Origin: Lithobates sylvaticus
Lineage: Eukaryota; Chordata; Amphibia; Anura; Ranidae
Assembly (NCBI GenBank): GCA_028564925.1
Contig: CM053029.1
Span: 294,787,168 to 294,851,167 of the forward strand
Length of the DNA: 64,000 nt
Reading direction: 5' to 3'
Shown here: positions 1-10,576 of the stretch, piece after piece
Numbering within the stretch: the stretch's first letter is position 1
How the letters are laid out: each line of letters begins with the position of its first letter
Notes under the pieces: generated by a model
Database searches by the model: none
What the model was told of the DNA's origin: nothing
What the model saw: the letters and a program-made list of their open reading frames with translations, nothing else
Program-made: the position numbers and the translations under genes

Positions 1-1975
1 CACTGGCGGCGGAGCCACTTGCAATAGCTATCCGTGCACACCCAGAGATAGTGGGACTCCGCAGGGGGGGAAGTGATGGAAAAGATTAGTACATAAGCGG
101 ATGACACTTTATTGTACCTAGATGACAAATCCCAACCGCTATCCTTAGCCCTAATTGAACGCTTTGGCACATTCTCTGGCCTCAGGATAAACTGGGACAA
201 GTCCCAGATACTCCCCCTAGACAGCTTCCCACAGCCTTGAGATAGGGCCATGCTTCCCCTACAGAGAGTGGATACCATTAAATATTTGGGCAAACAGACA
301 ACACAGGACCGAGCAGATTTTGTATGCTTAAGCAGGAGACTCAGATATGGGCTCGTCTCCCACTGGGAGTAATGGAACGTATAAACCTAGTAAAAATAGT
401 TCTCCTGCCCAAAATTCTATACATGGTCTGGCACTCGCCAGTGTACTTAGTGCACAGGCATTTCAAATTAATGGAAACTATCCTGAAACCGTTTATATGG
501 GGCAACAATAGACACAAACTCTCATGGCACAAACTAACTACCTGACTTTATTACATTTTATCTTGCAGCTCAATTGTCACAAATCGTCCACGTTAACAAA
601 GTGGACAGAGAGAGATTTCTCTGTTTTCTCTGTCCTAGGTGGTACCAGGCGACACAGGATTTATTGGTAGCAATAACGGGAGGAGCGAGAAACGAGGGAA
701 GGATGGTCAACCACAGATCACTATTGTACCACTACACAAGGGTCTGGAATCTAGCTTCGGATTTGCCAGCAATACATGATTTCACCCCCCTGTGGCACAA
801 TACAAGTCTCTCTGAATTCTACTCAATCCCAGACAGCGAGGTGTGGAGCTCAAAGGGAGTATTTTATATGTCGCACATCACTTATAATGGCAAGCTGAAG
901 ACTTTTGACAGATTAAAATCTGAGTTTATATTACCGAACCAGATGTTTTTTAGGTATATACAGCTCCATCACGCCGTCCGCACACAGTTCCCATTAGACG
1001 ACCTCACCCCAGCTAGCAACCCCCTAATGGAAGCAATAAAATGCCCCGACCCGAAAAAACTAATCTCTCAATTCTACATGATGTGGACGCTCCTACAGGC
1101 AACTGCGTCAGAATATGCCTTGAAGTCTAGATGGGAGGGGGAGGTGGGCACCCTGGAAGAGGACGAATGGAGTGACGCCCTAGACACATGCAAACTAGTA
1201 TCACCCAAACTGTCGGATTGCTTAACCAAAATTTTTATGATTCATAGATCTTACCTCACACCGCTCAGACTATCCAGATACAAGCGCAGTCAGTCCACTA
1301 TATGCCCAATGTGCAACCAAGCTGTGGGCACTTTCTTCGACCTACTGTGGAAATGCCCACAGATCCAGGCCTTCTGGACACAGGTGGTGCATTTCCTGCA
1401 TGACACAATGGGTTCCCCTATAACACTTCAACCCAGACTCAGAGACAAATAAATTTAATAAGATATTTCTGCATGAAACACTCTTCTCTCCACGGAAGGT
1501 CATAGCTAGAGTCTGGATGAGACCTAACCCTCTGGAGCTTGCACACTGGATAGCGGAATTTAATACTACTTTGCCCTACAAGAAACTTATATACTCTCAC
1601 AGAGGGTTCCCTTCAAAGTATGAAAAAATATGGTACAGATGGATTAAAGCACCTGAAACCTGCTTATGAGTGAAAAATGGACGCAACAGGACTTGCAGGC
1701 CTACTTACCTCCACAATAAATATATATGGTGGGAAGTGGCAGTGATTATGCCGGCATAGCATATTTAATCTGAGAGTGCTATTGAATATCAATGGTACTA
1801 TATGGGATAACTTGTGTTAATACTTACAACATGGGGGAGGTCATGGTAAGATACCTAATGCAATCCTGTATATTATTCTAGATGTTTGTCTCGAAAACTT
1901 TATTGATGTATATCTTTTATATTTTTGCGCAATAAAAGATAATGTTTAATGAAAAAAAAAAAAAAAAAAAAAAAA
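1..1975 (+). mobile_element. L1-type LINE, 3' portion with poly(A) tail
   Basis: The stretch is the downstream end of a non-LTR retrotransposon that enters from outside the window. It ends in a 24-base A run at 1952-1975, preceded by AATAAA at 1931-1936, the normal end of an L1 transcript. Translated pieces show the reverse transcriptase core (ADDTLLYL near 103-126) and the C-terminal part of ORF2. The coding frame is interrupted several times, so it is a dead copy. The left part, including ORF1 and the endonuclease, is outside the window. Confidence 0.85.
60..1452 (+). pseudogene. L1 ORF2 C-terminal remnant (reverse transcriptase tail and zinc-binding region)
   Basis: This is the broken end of the L1 ORF2 protein, which cuts target DNA and reverse transcribes the LINE RNA. 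The first part keeps the catalytic ADD of the YxDD box, but the codon expected to be Tyr reads as stop TAA. The longest open piece, 574-1452, has 292 codons. It carries a CPMCNQ..LLWKCP motif typical of the cysteine-rich tail (zf-RVT) found after the reverse transcriptase in L1 and Tx1 elements. At least one frameshift separates the two pieces. No product is expected. Confidence 0.8.
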
Positions 1976-1977
1976 CA

Positions 1978-2340
1978 CATTGTAACAGATGGGTTAAGGA
2001 AGAAGATCTTGTCCAAAGAGGAATTTGCTTATATCATGAACTATGCCCAAGATACATAAACATTTACAGATTATCTTCCTATTTGAAGATACCAATGACT
2101 TTATCAGGAAATTGGAAGAGGTGGTTTTAACAGAAGACATGTGATTGGCCAGTCTGGATGTAGAGGCACTCTACAGCAATATTGAACATAAGTTAGGTGT
2201 GAAAGCCTGCGAGTATTTAAGTGCTCGTGGGACTGTGTTCCAACCACACTTTGAGTTCATTTTACAATTGCTGGGTTTCATTTTGGAACATAATTTCTTC
2301 CTATTTGACAGTAAGATTAACAAGCCAGAGGCACAGCGCT
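1978..2340 (+). mobile_element. Penelope-like element reverse transcriptase fragment
   Basis: Translation gives PKIHKHL, then EDTNDFIRKLEEV, an in-frame stop, LASLDVEALYSNIEH and FILEHNFFLF. These are recognisable blocks of Penelope-like (PLE) reverse transcriptase: the LDVEALY block is motif A and the HNFFLF block lies just before motif B. Sequence between the PKIHK and EDTNDF blocks appears deleted. The fragment starts just after the poly(A) of the preceding L1 and is under 400 bp, so it is a dead relic. Family assignment is from motif memory. Confidence 0.7.
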
Positions 2341-2744
2341 TCCATAGCCTGCCCCTATGTGTTGAAGAGCACAGCAGCGAAGATCAGCTGAGCACCTGCA
2401 GAGGGAGGGGGGCGGGGCGAGATCCCCCACTGACACCCACCCCCCATGCATATGAGTATGGGGTAAAAAAAGTCCTCGAAGTAGAGCCCACATCAATCAC
2501 ACTGCCCGCCTGAAAAAATCTCAAACCCCAATGAACACTTCCGCCATCTCCCTGCTATGCCATGTAGTTATTTAGGAGCTGTCACATGGCAGAGCAGGCA
2601 GTCGGCGGGAGCCTTCGGCGAGACCGGAGGTTTTTTGCTGGGTTTTTCGGGTTCGACGGCGGGGCGGGCATTTCTTTTTTATCTTTTAAATAAAGGAATT
2701 TTTTGGTGAATGGGTAGGGCTCATTCACATAGGGGGCTTGTTAA
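2341..2744. other. Unclassified repeat-like spacer
   Basis: No gene is visible. The part around 2450-2480 (TGAGTATGGGGTAAAA) resembles the edge of the GC-rich repeat at 23285-23345 and 31500-31560, so part of this spacer is probably another worn interspersed repeat. Confidence 0.4.
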
Positions 2745-3728
2745 CCACTTAAGGACCGGGATTATTTGCCCCCTTAATGACCAGGCCATTTTTTGCGATA
2801 GGGCACTGTGTCGCTTCTTAATGACGATTGCGCGGTCGTGCAAAGTTGTACCTAAACAAAATTTATGTCCTTTTTTTTCCTGCAAATAGAGCTTTCTTTT
2901 GGTGGTATTTGATCACCTCTGCGGTTTTTATTGTTCGCGCTATAAACAAAAAAAGACCAAAAATTTGAAAAAAAAATGATATTTTTAACTTTTTGCTATA
3001 ATACATATCCACAATTTTTTTTTAAAAAAAACAAATTTTTTAATCAGTTTAGACCAACATGTATTCTTCTACATATTTTTGGTAAAAAAAAAAAAAAAAA
3101 AAAAATCGCAATAAGTGTATATTGATTGGTTATTGCAAAAGTTATAGCGTCTACAAAATAGGGACTATATTTATGGCATTTTTATTTCCTCATTTTTATT
3201 TTACCTTTAATGGCGGCAACCAGCAATTTTTAGCATTGCGGCGGACAGATCGGACACTTTTGATACTTTTTTTGGGACCATTGACATTTATACAGCGATT
3301 AGAGCTAAAAATAGCCACTGATTACTGTATAAATGTCACTGGACGAGAAGGGGTTAACACTAGGGGGCAATCAAGGGGTTAAGTGTGTTCCCTGGCAGAT
3401 GTTTCTAACAGTATAGAGGACGGGCTGCCTAGGAGTAAAGAGAGATTGCTATTCCTAATTACTAGGAACAGCAGATCACTCTCTACTTCCCTGTCAGAAC
3501 AGGGATCTGTCTGTTTACATTGCTAGATCTCTGTTCTGGCTCTCTGTGGAGCGATTGCGTGTGGCCGGTGAACATCGCGGCCGCCTGCCACGTGCATCGG
3601 CTTTGGCAACGTGCAGCGGGCGTGCGCACCTGCTGAAGCTATTTAAAGGTCTGCCGTACAGCTACGGCGATTCGCCCAGGAGAGCCAACCTGCCGCCATA
3701 TTATGGCGGATGGTCGGGAAGTAGTAAA
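2745..3728 (+). mobile_element. TTAA-flanked non-autonomous DNA element (CCACTTAAGGACC family)
   Basis: The left end is TTAA (2741-2744) followed by CCACTTAAGGACCGGG. The right end, GGTCGGGAAGTAG near 3710-3728, is a worn form of the usual GGGAAGTGG-TTAA end seen in sister copies. Interior blocks (AGAGCTTTCTTTTGGTGG near 2887, a CGCTATAAACAAAAAA block, poly-A and poly-T tracts) recur at 15268-16190, 26975, 43791 and 46481. A TTAA duplication with short TIRs is the piggyBac hallmark. No transposase is present, so the superfamily call is inferred. Confidence 0.7.
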
Positions 3729-4010
3729 AGGGGGCTTCCAGAATAGAACCCCGCTCGCAGACCCCCACAACCCTGGTCCCCCTGCCCCCCCCCCCCCCCC
3801 CCCGCCCCAAAGCACCCCCCCATGTTGAAGGCATGTGGCCTGGTATGGTTCAGGCACTCGCTCATCCCCCCCTGTTTTTAAAAAATTTGTGTGGGGTTCC
3901 CCCTTAAAATCCATACCAAAGGTCTTTGTATGCATGTGGGGGGACCCCACGCCATTTAAAAAACAATGTTTTTTTATTGCTGGCATTCTTTTTTTTTCAC
4001 ATTCAGCTGT
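3729..4010. repeat. GC-rich interspersed repeat segment
   Basis: It contains a C run near 3785-3803 and the phrases AAAATCCATACCAAAGG and GGGGGGACCCCACGCC. Close relatives lie at 22990-23060, 31140-31210 and 62800-62890. The open frames across it are low-complexity Gly/Pro-rich and are not genes. Confidence 0.55.
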
Positions 4011-4441
4011 CAGTGGGGAAACACGCTGACAGCTGATGAGTCCTCGGTTGTTAAGGACGCGGCCGCCATCAAGACGTACGGAAAAAGTCAAAGTGGATAT
4101 TGCACAATTTTTAAGATGCACAAGTGTGAATGGTGCCTAAATACTATACTATGAATGAGAATCTATGAATCTTATGAGAAAACTATGAATCCTGCCACAT
4201 GTGTACACAGAGATCCAGAGTGAAAGAGTACAGTGTATATCCTGCCACATGTGTACCCACAGATAAAGTCAGGGACTGAGGAACACTTGCCAATAATAAA
4301 TGATGATGTGAAGTGTGTAAAGTTGTGCTCCCTTACCCCTCTCTGTCCCTGCTTTCTGGGCCTACTCCTCCCCCAGTTCTCCCCCATCTCACCGGACTCA
4401 CAGGGTTCTGTGTTCAGTCTGCACTCGTGTCCATGAATCAG
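4011..4441. other. Non-coding spacer with a short direct repeat
   Basis: No gene is seen. CCTGCCACATGTGTAC occurs at about 4192 and again at about 4240. The rest is unique-looking. Confidence 0.4.
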
Positions 4442-4445
4442 TTAA

Positions 4446-5382
4446 AGAGGAACTGCAGTCTGCTCACGTAATTTGGAATAAAAACATCTTTGCCATTCTG
4501 AAGCTTCCGTCCAACCACTTTGCATATTATTTTATATATACTGTGATTATGTCCTTGCCAAATATGCTGTAGAAATCTCCTCCACCGAGTCTGGCTGCAT
4601 CCATTTAACTGTGGGCAGCTAAAGCTGCTGCCTGTCCACTTCCTGGATTTACACAGACAGACGGAGGCACACCTCCAGCTCTGCAGCTCTCATTAGCCCT
4701 CCTATGACTCATCCCCCCTCCCTTCCTGGCAAACTCTCACAAGAGTGAGAGAGAGCTGTGCATGATGTCATAAGCCTAGGCTAATGATCAGACAAGAAAC
4801 AGGAAGTGGGCTGTAGAAGGTATTTACTGGCAGAAAAAAAATGTTTTACTATCCAAAGTTAAAGCGGGATTCCACCCTAAAGTGGAACTTCCGCTTTTCG
4901 GAACCCTCCCCCCCTCCGGTGTCACATTTGGCACCTTTCAGGGGGGAGGGGGTGTAGATACCTGTCTAAGACAGGTATCTGCACCCACTTCCGGGCATAA
5001 ACTCCTACAGGAGTTTACGCCACTTCCTGTCCTGGCGCGCTGTCTGCCGGGACACACACGTCCCGGCAGACAGTGCTGACGATTCTCATTGCGCTGCGCG
5101 ACTCGCGCATGCGCAGTAGGGAACCGGGAAGTGGAGCCACTTCCTGATTCCCTCACTGAGAATGGCGCCAGCAGCAGCAGAGAGCCGATCAATTGATCGG
5201 CCTCTGCTGCCCACATCGCTGGAACCTGTGACAGGTAAGTGTCCATTTATTAAAAGTCAGCAGCTGCAGTATTTGTAGCTGCTGGCTTTTAATTTATTTT
5301 TTTCAGGTACCGTCCCGCTTTAAAACAACAAGGGCAGAAGATTTAATAGATGGAAAGATGAAAAAATGACTGAAGGTCTGCT
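4446..5382 (+). mobile_element. TTAA-flanked element (AGAGGAACTGCAGTCTG family), complete, with a nested element
   Basis: TTAA lies at 4442-4445 and 5383-5386. The left end reads AGAGGAACTGCAGTC and the right end, reverse-complemented, AGCAGACCTTCAGTC. A second copy begins at 60503 and a short piece lies at 14413-14460. The copy is interrupted by a second TTAA element at 4863-5319; without it the host copy is about 480 bp. There is no coding capacity. A piggyBac-like origin is inferred from the TTAA duplication. Confidence 0.75.
4863..5319 (+). mobile_element. Nested TTAA element (AGCGGGATTCCACCC family)
   Basis: TTAA lies at 4859-4862 and 5320-5323. The ends are AGCGGGATTCCACCC and GGTACCGTCCCGCT. 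The sister copy of the host repeat at 60503 has the undisturbed site CCAAAGTTAAAACAAC at about 61382, which shows directly that this 457-bp unit inserted at TTAA and duplicated it. A partial reverse-oriented copy lies at 24032-24443. No open reading frame of note. Confidence 0.85.
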
Positions 5383-5423
5383 TTAATCAGCAGCCAGTCA
5401 GCTGTTTAGTAACTGTAATCTGT

Positions 5424-5868
5424 CATTCTAACTTGTATTAATTCAGAAGTTCTGGAACTGCAGCCAATCAGAAAGGACTGACACTGCCACATGACATTAT
5501 CAGATCCTGATAATTCCAGAACTGTTTATGGCTACTTTCACACTGAGGCTTTTTACAGATGTTTTTGCGCTAAAAATTGTGCCTGAAAAGCGCCTGTAAA
5601 CTGCCTCTTTTGCAGCCCCAATGTGAAAGCCTGAGTGTGGTGTGGGAGCGGTATATACACCGCTCCTAAACCGCCCCTGCATTTGAAACCAATGGGTAGC
5701 GGTGCTTTTCGGGCGCTTTTAACCCTTTCCTTGGTCGCTAGCGGGGGTTAAAAGCACAATTAAAATCGCAGCTATAACAGCGGTAAAGCGCAGCTAAAAC
5801 CAGCCACTATCCCTAACCCCCCCCCCCCCCCCGAGTGTGAAAGTAGCCTAATGAATACAAGTTAGAAT
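5424..5868. repeat. Fold-back repeat interrupted by a small TIR element
   Basis: CATTCTAACTTGTATT near 5427 is mirrored by AATACAAGTTAGAATG near 5853, and AGTTCTGGAACTG near 5448 by an inverted match near 5514, so the stretch is an inverted repeat. Within it, 5530-5848 is a separate short element with ends GGCTACTTTCACACTGAGG and GAGTGTGAAAGTAGCC, flanked by TTA-like bases. It belongs to the TTTCACACTG group of Harbinger-like miniature elements seen throughout the window. Confidence 0.6.
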
Positions 5869-6379
5869 GATAGAGTAGAATTACTAAATGGATGACTGGT
5901 GCTGAGAAATTGATGTAATTTCCCCTGCCCCACACAGCTTTGGAGCATAGTGATGCTGGACAGTGGAATGGACAGTTCTGGGATCTGCAACATGGAGGGA
6001 TTCATATCAAAGTCCTGGGCAGTCCTGCAAATTTTTTTTTTTTTTTTTAATGTTATTTTAAGTTATTTCCCTATCCACATTTGTTTGCAGATCACTTGCC
6101 ATGCTCTTAACAACATTTTGTTGCCATTTGCAGCCCTCTAGCCCTTTCCATGCCTTTTTTACAGCCATTTTAGTGTTCAAAATTTCGGGTCCCCATTGAC
6201 TTCAATGGGGTTTGGGGTCAAGTTCGGGTCAAGTTCGGTCCCAAACCTCTAACTTTGTTAATGACACACGCAGCAGTTCGCACAAGGCAGTGTGAACTGC
6301 CTGCGGGAGAGGAGTGATGCAGGAACCGGCGCTGGAATCGCGCTGGTTCACTCATCGCACTATTGTGAACCCAGGGTAA
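5869..6379. other. Non-coding spacer
   Basis: No gene is seen. It holds a T run near 6030-6048 and, near 6180-6245, a small direct repeat (CAAGTTCGGGT, CAAGTTCGGT). Confidence 0.4.
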
Positions 6380-6577
6380 GGCTATGTTCACACCTAGGCG
6401 TTTTTGTTTTCAGGCAGAAAGTTGTGCGATTTTGCTGCGTTTTTGCACAGGTCAAAAAATCACCAATGTAAAAAGCAGAAAACGCCTGTAATCTGCAAAA
6501 AAAAAGCTTCTGCACTTTTTTGAGCTTCAGGCTTACAGCAGAAAAACACCCAAAAACGCTTAGGTGTGAACAGAGCC
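6380..6577. mobile_element. Miniature TIR element (hairpin)
   Basis: GGCTATGTTCACACCTAGGC at the left is mirrored by TAGGTGTGAACAGAGCC at the right, making a hairpin-capable unit of about 200 bp. It ends 22 bp before the target duplication of the adjoining L1. It belongs to the group of short elements whose ends contain TTCACAC. No coding capacity. Confidence 0.6.
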
Positions 6578-6842
6578 TTGTATGCAACCCACCATGTTCA
6601 AAAGACCTGCCCAGGGGGGGCACATGCGCGGCGCGATGAGGAACGGCAGTACTTCATAACAGCTCCGCCGATCACGGAGATTAAAGCTCATCCTGCAGGG
6701 CCATACTCCACACAAGAAACCCGATTTTTACCCGCACCCCTGCATGACACTATCGTGCATGCCGTCAGGCAAAAAGGTGCGCGGTCGCCAATCACAGCAC
6801 TCCCTAACAACTTATTTACTCCGGACCAAAGAGAAGCAGAAG

Positions 6843-7683
6843 ATGTCCCAAGATGGCGCCTGTCACTCTCCACAAGCATCTCCTGCTAACACACGTGCCT
6901 TGACTGAAAACACCGCTGCACAACAAGACAGTGAGTACACTCTATCTGCCATATATGATAAGTTATCAAACAAGTTTCAGAGTGAACTACACAAAACAAC
7001 CAGCACACTAAAGCAGGAGAGGTCCTCCCTGGGAGGACGTACAGACATATTGGAAACATGTGAACTATCTCTCGCACACAATGACCTAAGAAAAGATTTT
7101 GAACTCCTGGCTGACAACTATTCCTATCTTCAAACTCAAGTCAAAGATTTGGATAATAGAAATCGCAGGAATAATTTAAGACTCCATGGAATTCCAGAGT
7201 CTGTCACTGAATTAATGCCTGCTGCTTCTAAGCTATTTCAATCTCTCCTCCCTAAAACCCCTCCATCTTCCTTCATATGTGATAGGATACACAGAGCTCT
7301 TTGCACCCGAACCCCCTCCTGACAAACCACCAAGAGATATAATTTTGTGTATGAAAGATTTAATTGCTAAAGAAAATATCCTTAGAGCCTCAAGAAACTT
7401 ACACAATATTGAGTTAAATGGCGCAAAGATCCAGATAGTCCCTGATATCTCCCAAGCCACATTAGAGAGAAGACGCAAGATGAGAGAAATCACGTCTATC
7501 CTGCAATCTGCCCATATAAGATACAAATGGGGATTCCCGTTTAAACTTACAGTGCCTCATAATGGAACCACCTATACGGTCCTAAATGTCGCTGAAGGTA
7601 AAGATCTGTTGGTCAAATTGGGGTTACTTAACCCAGAACAAAATCCCAGACCTCCTTCCACCCCACATTCATCACCACTCTGA
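6843..7683 (+). pseudogene. L1 ORF1 (RNA-binding chaperone), one frameshift
   Basis: ORF1p coats LINE RNA as a trimer and acts as a nucleic acid chaperone. The frame opens at ATG 6843 (MSQDGACHSP). A heptad-rich region (LRKDFELLADNYSYLQTQ) runs into DNRNRRNNLRLHGIPE, the usual junction between coiled coil and RRM in L1 ORF1. After a frameshift near 7290-7320 the C-terminal domain continues (SQATLERRRKMREITSIL, then FPFKLTVPHNG) to TGA at 7681-7683. The total is about 280 residues, somewhat short for the family. Preservation is better than that of ORF2 in the same copy. Confidence 0.75.
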
Positions 7684-8217
7684 GCCGCCCCATTTTCTAG
7701 ACGAGACCAAAGAAGAGAAAGACTATCCCTAAGAAATGCATTCCCATAGAATAGAATACATACATACATAGAATAGAATACATAGAATACAAGCAAAAAT
7801 GAAGACACAAGACTTTAGTGAAAAGAAGAAAATAAAATGAAACGAAAAAACTTTTCTTCACCACCCCCCCTTTTTTTTTAACTATTATTACATGTTTTTT
7901 TATTTTTTAATTATCTAAATCTTTCAACATATAAGCTTTCCTATATACTTTATAATTAAAGTTTAAGGGATATTCAACATAATTGCATGCACGCCTTTTC
8001 AACTAGATAAAAAGAAAAGGAGCGGTGTCGTGACTCTCTGCCTCTGTTTGGTCGACCTCCAAGTCCCTGCATGGTTTGTATAGTAATATATCTATTGCTT
8101 TCGACCCTCCTTTTTTGGGTCCACCATGAATGGACTCTCCATGTGAGATTTGGACATTTTTGTCCTAGTTTAATTGTTTTTAGGCCAAACTGCTTTTTTC
8201 AGTTTGCCCTCCAGTTA

Positions 8218-8636
8218 GGCCGGTTTCACACTGGGGCAGTGGGGGTGGCGGCGGTAAAGCAGCGCTATATTTAGTGCTGCTTTACCGTCATTTTAGCCGT
8301 GGTATGGGGGTTAAAACCACCCCGCTAGCGGCCACAAAAAGGGTTAAAAACCCCCGCAAAATGCCACTGTAGCGGCACTTTGCCGGCGGTATTACTGCGG
8401 TGTCCCATTGATTGCAATGGGTAGGAGCGGTATAGGAGCAGTGAATACACCGCTCCTTCACCACTCCAAATATGCTGCTAGCAGGACTTTTTTTACCGTC
8501 GTGCTAGCGCACCGCTCCAGTGTGAAAGCCCTCCGGCTTTCACACTGGAGTTAAAGGACCCGCTTTTTTCAGGCGCATTACAGGCGCTATTTTTAGCGCT
8601 GTAGCGCCTGAAAAACACTTAGGTGTGAAAGGGGCC
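8218..8636. mobile_element. Harbinger-like miniature element, TTA duplication (inside L1)
   Basis: TTA lies at 8215-8217 and 8637-8639. The ends are GGCCGGTTTCACACTGGGG and TAGGTGTGAAAGGGGCC. The interior has self-complementary blocks around GCGCTATATTTAG. A 3-bp TWA duplication and TIRs of this type fit PIF/Harbinger. A close relative lies at 60644-61086. It sits in the inter-ORF region of the L1. Confidence 0.75.
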
Positions 8637-8800
8637 TTATTGATCTATACAATTCTATATATGTTTAGAATATGTTTTTACAAAGTTGTTTCTATAAGGT
8701 CAACCATAGAAATCCTACAGTTAAGATTGTTATATTCTATGATACTGCATACAAGTGGTATATTTCTGTTTTATAGTAATGAACAGACTGATCTCTCTTA

Positions 8801-9149
8801 TGCCCCGTACACACGGTCGGAAATTCCGACCACAAAATCCGTCAGAATTTTTCCGACGGATTTTGTCCGACACTGGTGTTGCATACACACAGTCGGACAA
8901 AGTTGTTGGAAAATCCGTAATCCGCAATCGTAATCTGATCTGAGCATGTGTGGCACTTTGTCCATCGGAATTCTCGACACACGATCGGAAAAAGTCAGAT
9001 CGGATTTTGTTGTCGGAAAAATTGAGAGCAGGATCTCAAATTTTTTCCGTCGGAAAAAGTCCAATGGAGCCCACACACGGACGGATTTTCCGACAACATG
9101 GTCCGATCAGACATTTTCCGTCGGAATTTCTGACTGTGTGTATGGGGCA
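8801..9149. mobile_element. Harbinger-like miniature element (GTACACACGGTCGG family), TTA duplication (inside L1)
   Basis: TTA lies at 8798-8800 and 9150-9152. The ends TGCCCCGTACACACGGTCGG and CTGTGTGTATGGGGCA are inverted repeats. The interior is filled with GTCGGAAATTCCGAC-like self-complementary motifs. Related elements with the same outer motif are at 24589-26058, 29311-29703, 30879-32033 and about 35796-36194. No open reading frame of substance. Confidence 0.8.
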
Positions 9150-9433
9150 TTAGGCCCCTTTCACACTGAGGCATTTTGAAGGCGTTTTAGCGCCAATAAT
9201 AGCGTCTGAATAGCGCCTGAAAACTGCCTCCCATGTATGTCAATGTAACCTTTCACACTGAGGCGTTGCTTTGGCTGTGCGGTGAAATAACTCCTGCAAG
9301 CAGCATCTTTGGAGCATGTTTTGTGCGCTATATAGCGCCTTAAAAATGCCTATATCCATAGGAATACATTGGAACAGCTCTAAAAACGCCTAAAAATAAA
9401 CCAAAAACTCCTGAAAACCATTCTCTGGATGCT

Positions 9434-9785
9434 GTGGGAAGGTCACATGACCGGACAGTGGGGGATGCTGGGATGCAGTGGGGGATGCTGGGATACCAGG
9501 TTTTACAAGTGGAGAGAAGAGAGAGAGAGACAGACAGACAGAATAGCTTGAATGCTGAATCAAGCCAGGAGTTACAGCCTAGTGCTGAAGAATCAACAAG
9601 GAGAGCCTCTGCCTCAATTGAACCTGAACAGTTCATACAAACAATGCGGGAACACCCAGAACTCTGGGATAAGAAAAGTGCATTGTATGCCAATCGAAAC
9701 AAGATAAGAGAAGGATAGAATACAGTTGCCAGCGTGCACATTCCGTGCTGGGTTTCCCTTAGCAAAAAAGACAGAACTGCCAAAA
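9434..9785 (+). pseudogene. MADF-domain exon of a Harbinger-type DNA-binding protein
   Basis: The frame from ATG 9434 contains FIQTMREHPELWDKKSAL and then YANRNKIREG, which matches the start of a MADF (Myb/SANT-like) domain. TAG at 9716-9718 falls where the domain normally has Trp and reading continues in frame as NTVASV, so the stop looks like a TGG to TAG change. The exon ends at a good donor, GTAAGT at 9786-9791. In PIF/Harbinger transposons this protein binds the element ends and brings the nuclease to them. The upstream half is Ser/Glu-rich linker. This copy cannot make the full protein. Confidence 0.6.
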
Positions 9786-9799
9786 GTAAGTTAATCTAG

Positions 9800-10437
9800 T
9801 CCCTTGTCAGTCCCTGTATTCCCAAACCCCATAAACCCAGTCCCTGTAGTCCCAAACCCCTATTTTAGTCCCTGTAGTTCCAAGCCCCAATATCACTCCC
9901 CATAGTCCCAAAAGACCTAATCCCAAGATTTATCCCACTCCCCATAGTCCCAAAAGACATAATCCCAAACTTTATCCCACTCCCCATAGTCCCAAAAGAC
10001 ATAATCCCAACCTTTATCCCACTTCCCATAGTCCCAAAAGACATAATCCCAACCTTTATCCCACTCCCCATAGTCCCAAAAGACATAATCCCAACCTTTA
10101 TCCCACTCCCCATAGTCCCAAAATACATAATCCCAACCTTTATGCCACTTCCCATAGTCCCAAAAGACATAATCCCAACCCTAATACCACTCCCCATAGT
10201 CCCAAAAGACCTAATCCCAAGCTTTATCCCACTCCCCATAGTCCCAAAAGACATAATCCCAACCCTAATACCACTCCCCATAGTCCCAAAAGACATAATC
10301 CCAACCTTTATCCCACTTCCCATAGTCCCAAAAGACATAATACCAACCCTAATACCACTCCCCATAGTCCCAAAAGACATAATCCCAACCCTAATACCAC
10401 TCCCAATAGTCCCAAAAGACATAACCCCAAACTGGTA
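9800..10437. repeat. 42-bp minisatellite, about 15 copies
   Basis: The unit contains CATAGTCCCAAAAGACATAA. Because 42 is a multiple of 3, both strands stay open through the array and show 14-residue peptide periods (GIMSFGTMGSGIKV on the minus strand). These frames are by-products of the period, not genes. The array lies just downstream of the MADF exon donor and so would be intronic. Confidence 0.85.
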
Positions 10438-10576
10438 CAGGTCATATTGAAATCCTAATATTGACATTGTCTATGATATTAATATTCTTACACCCTTTTA
10501 CATATATGCTGTGCCCTGGGCCTCGTGAGCTTTTCCTATCTCCATATAACTACCACAGTTACCCACCGCCTTATTA

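Larger units (their letters stand above)
9153..10440 (+). mobile_element. Partial PIF/Harbinger element carrying a MADF exon and an intronic minisatellite
   Basis: The left end GGCCCCTTTCACACTGAGGC follows the TTA shared with the element at 8801-9149. The interior contains GCGTTTTAGCGCC-type subterminal repeats, then a MADF-encoding exon with a splice donor (9434-9785), then a 42-bp minisatellite. I cannot find a matching right TIR, so the end near 10440 is approximate; L1 sequence has resumed by about 10500. Autonomous Harbinger elements encode a Myb/MADF DNA-binding protein beside the nuclease, which fits. Confidence 0.6.

Noticed and set aside
9865-10467. 200-codon open frame on the minus strand with a 14-residue repeat
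   Set aside because: It is a by-product of a 42-bp tandem array (period divisible by 3); the opposite strand is open in the same place.
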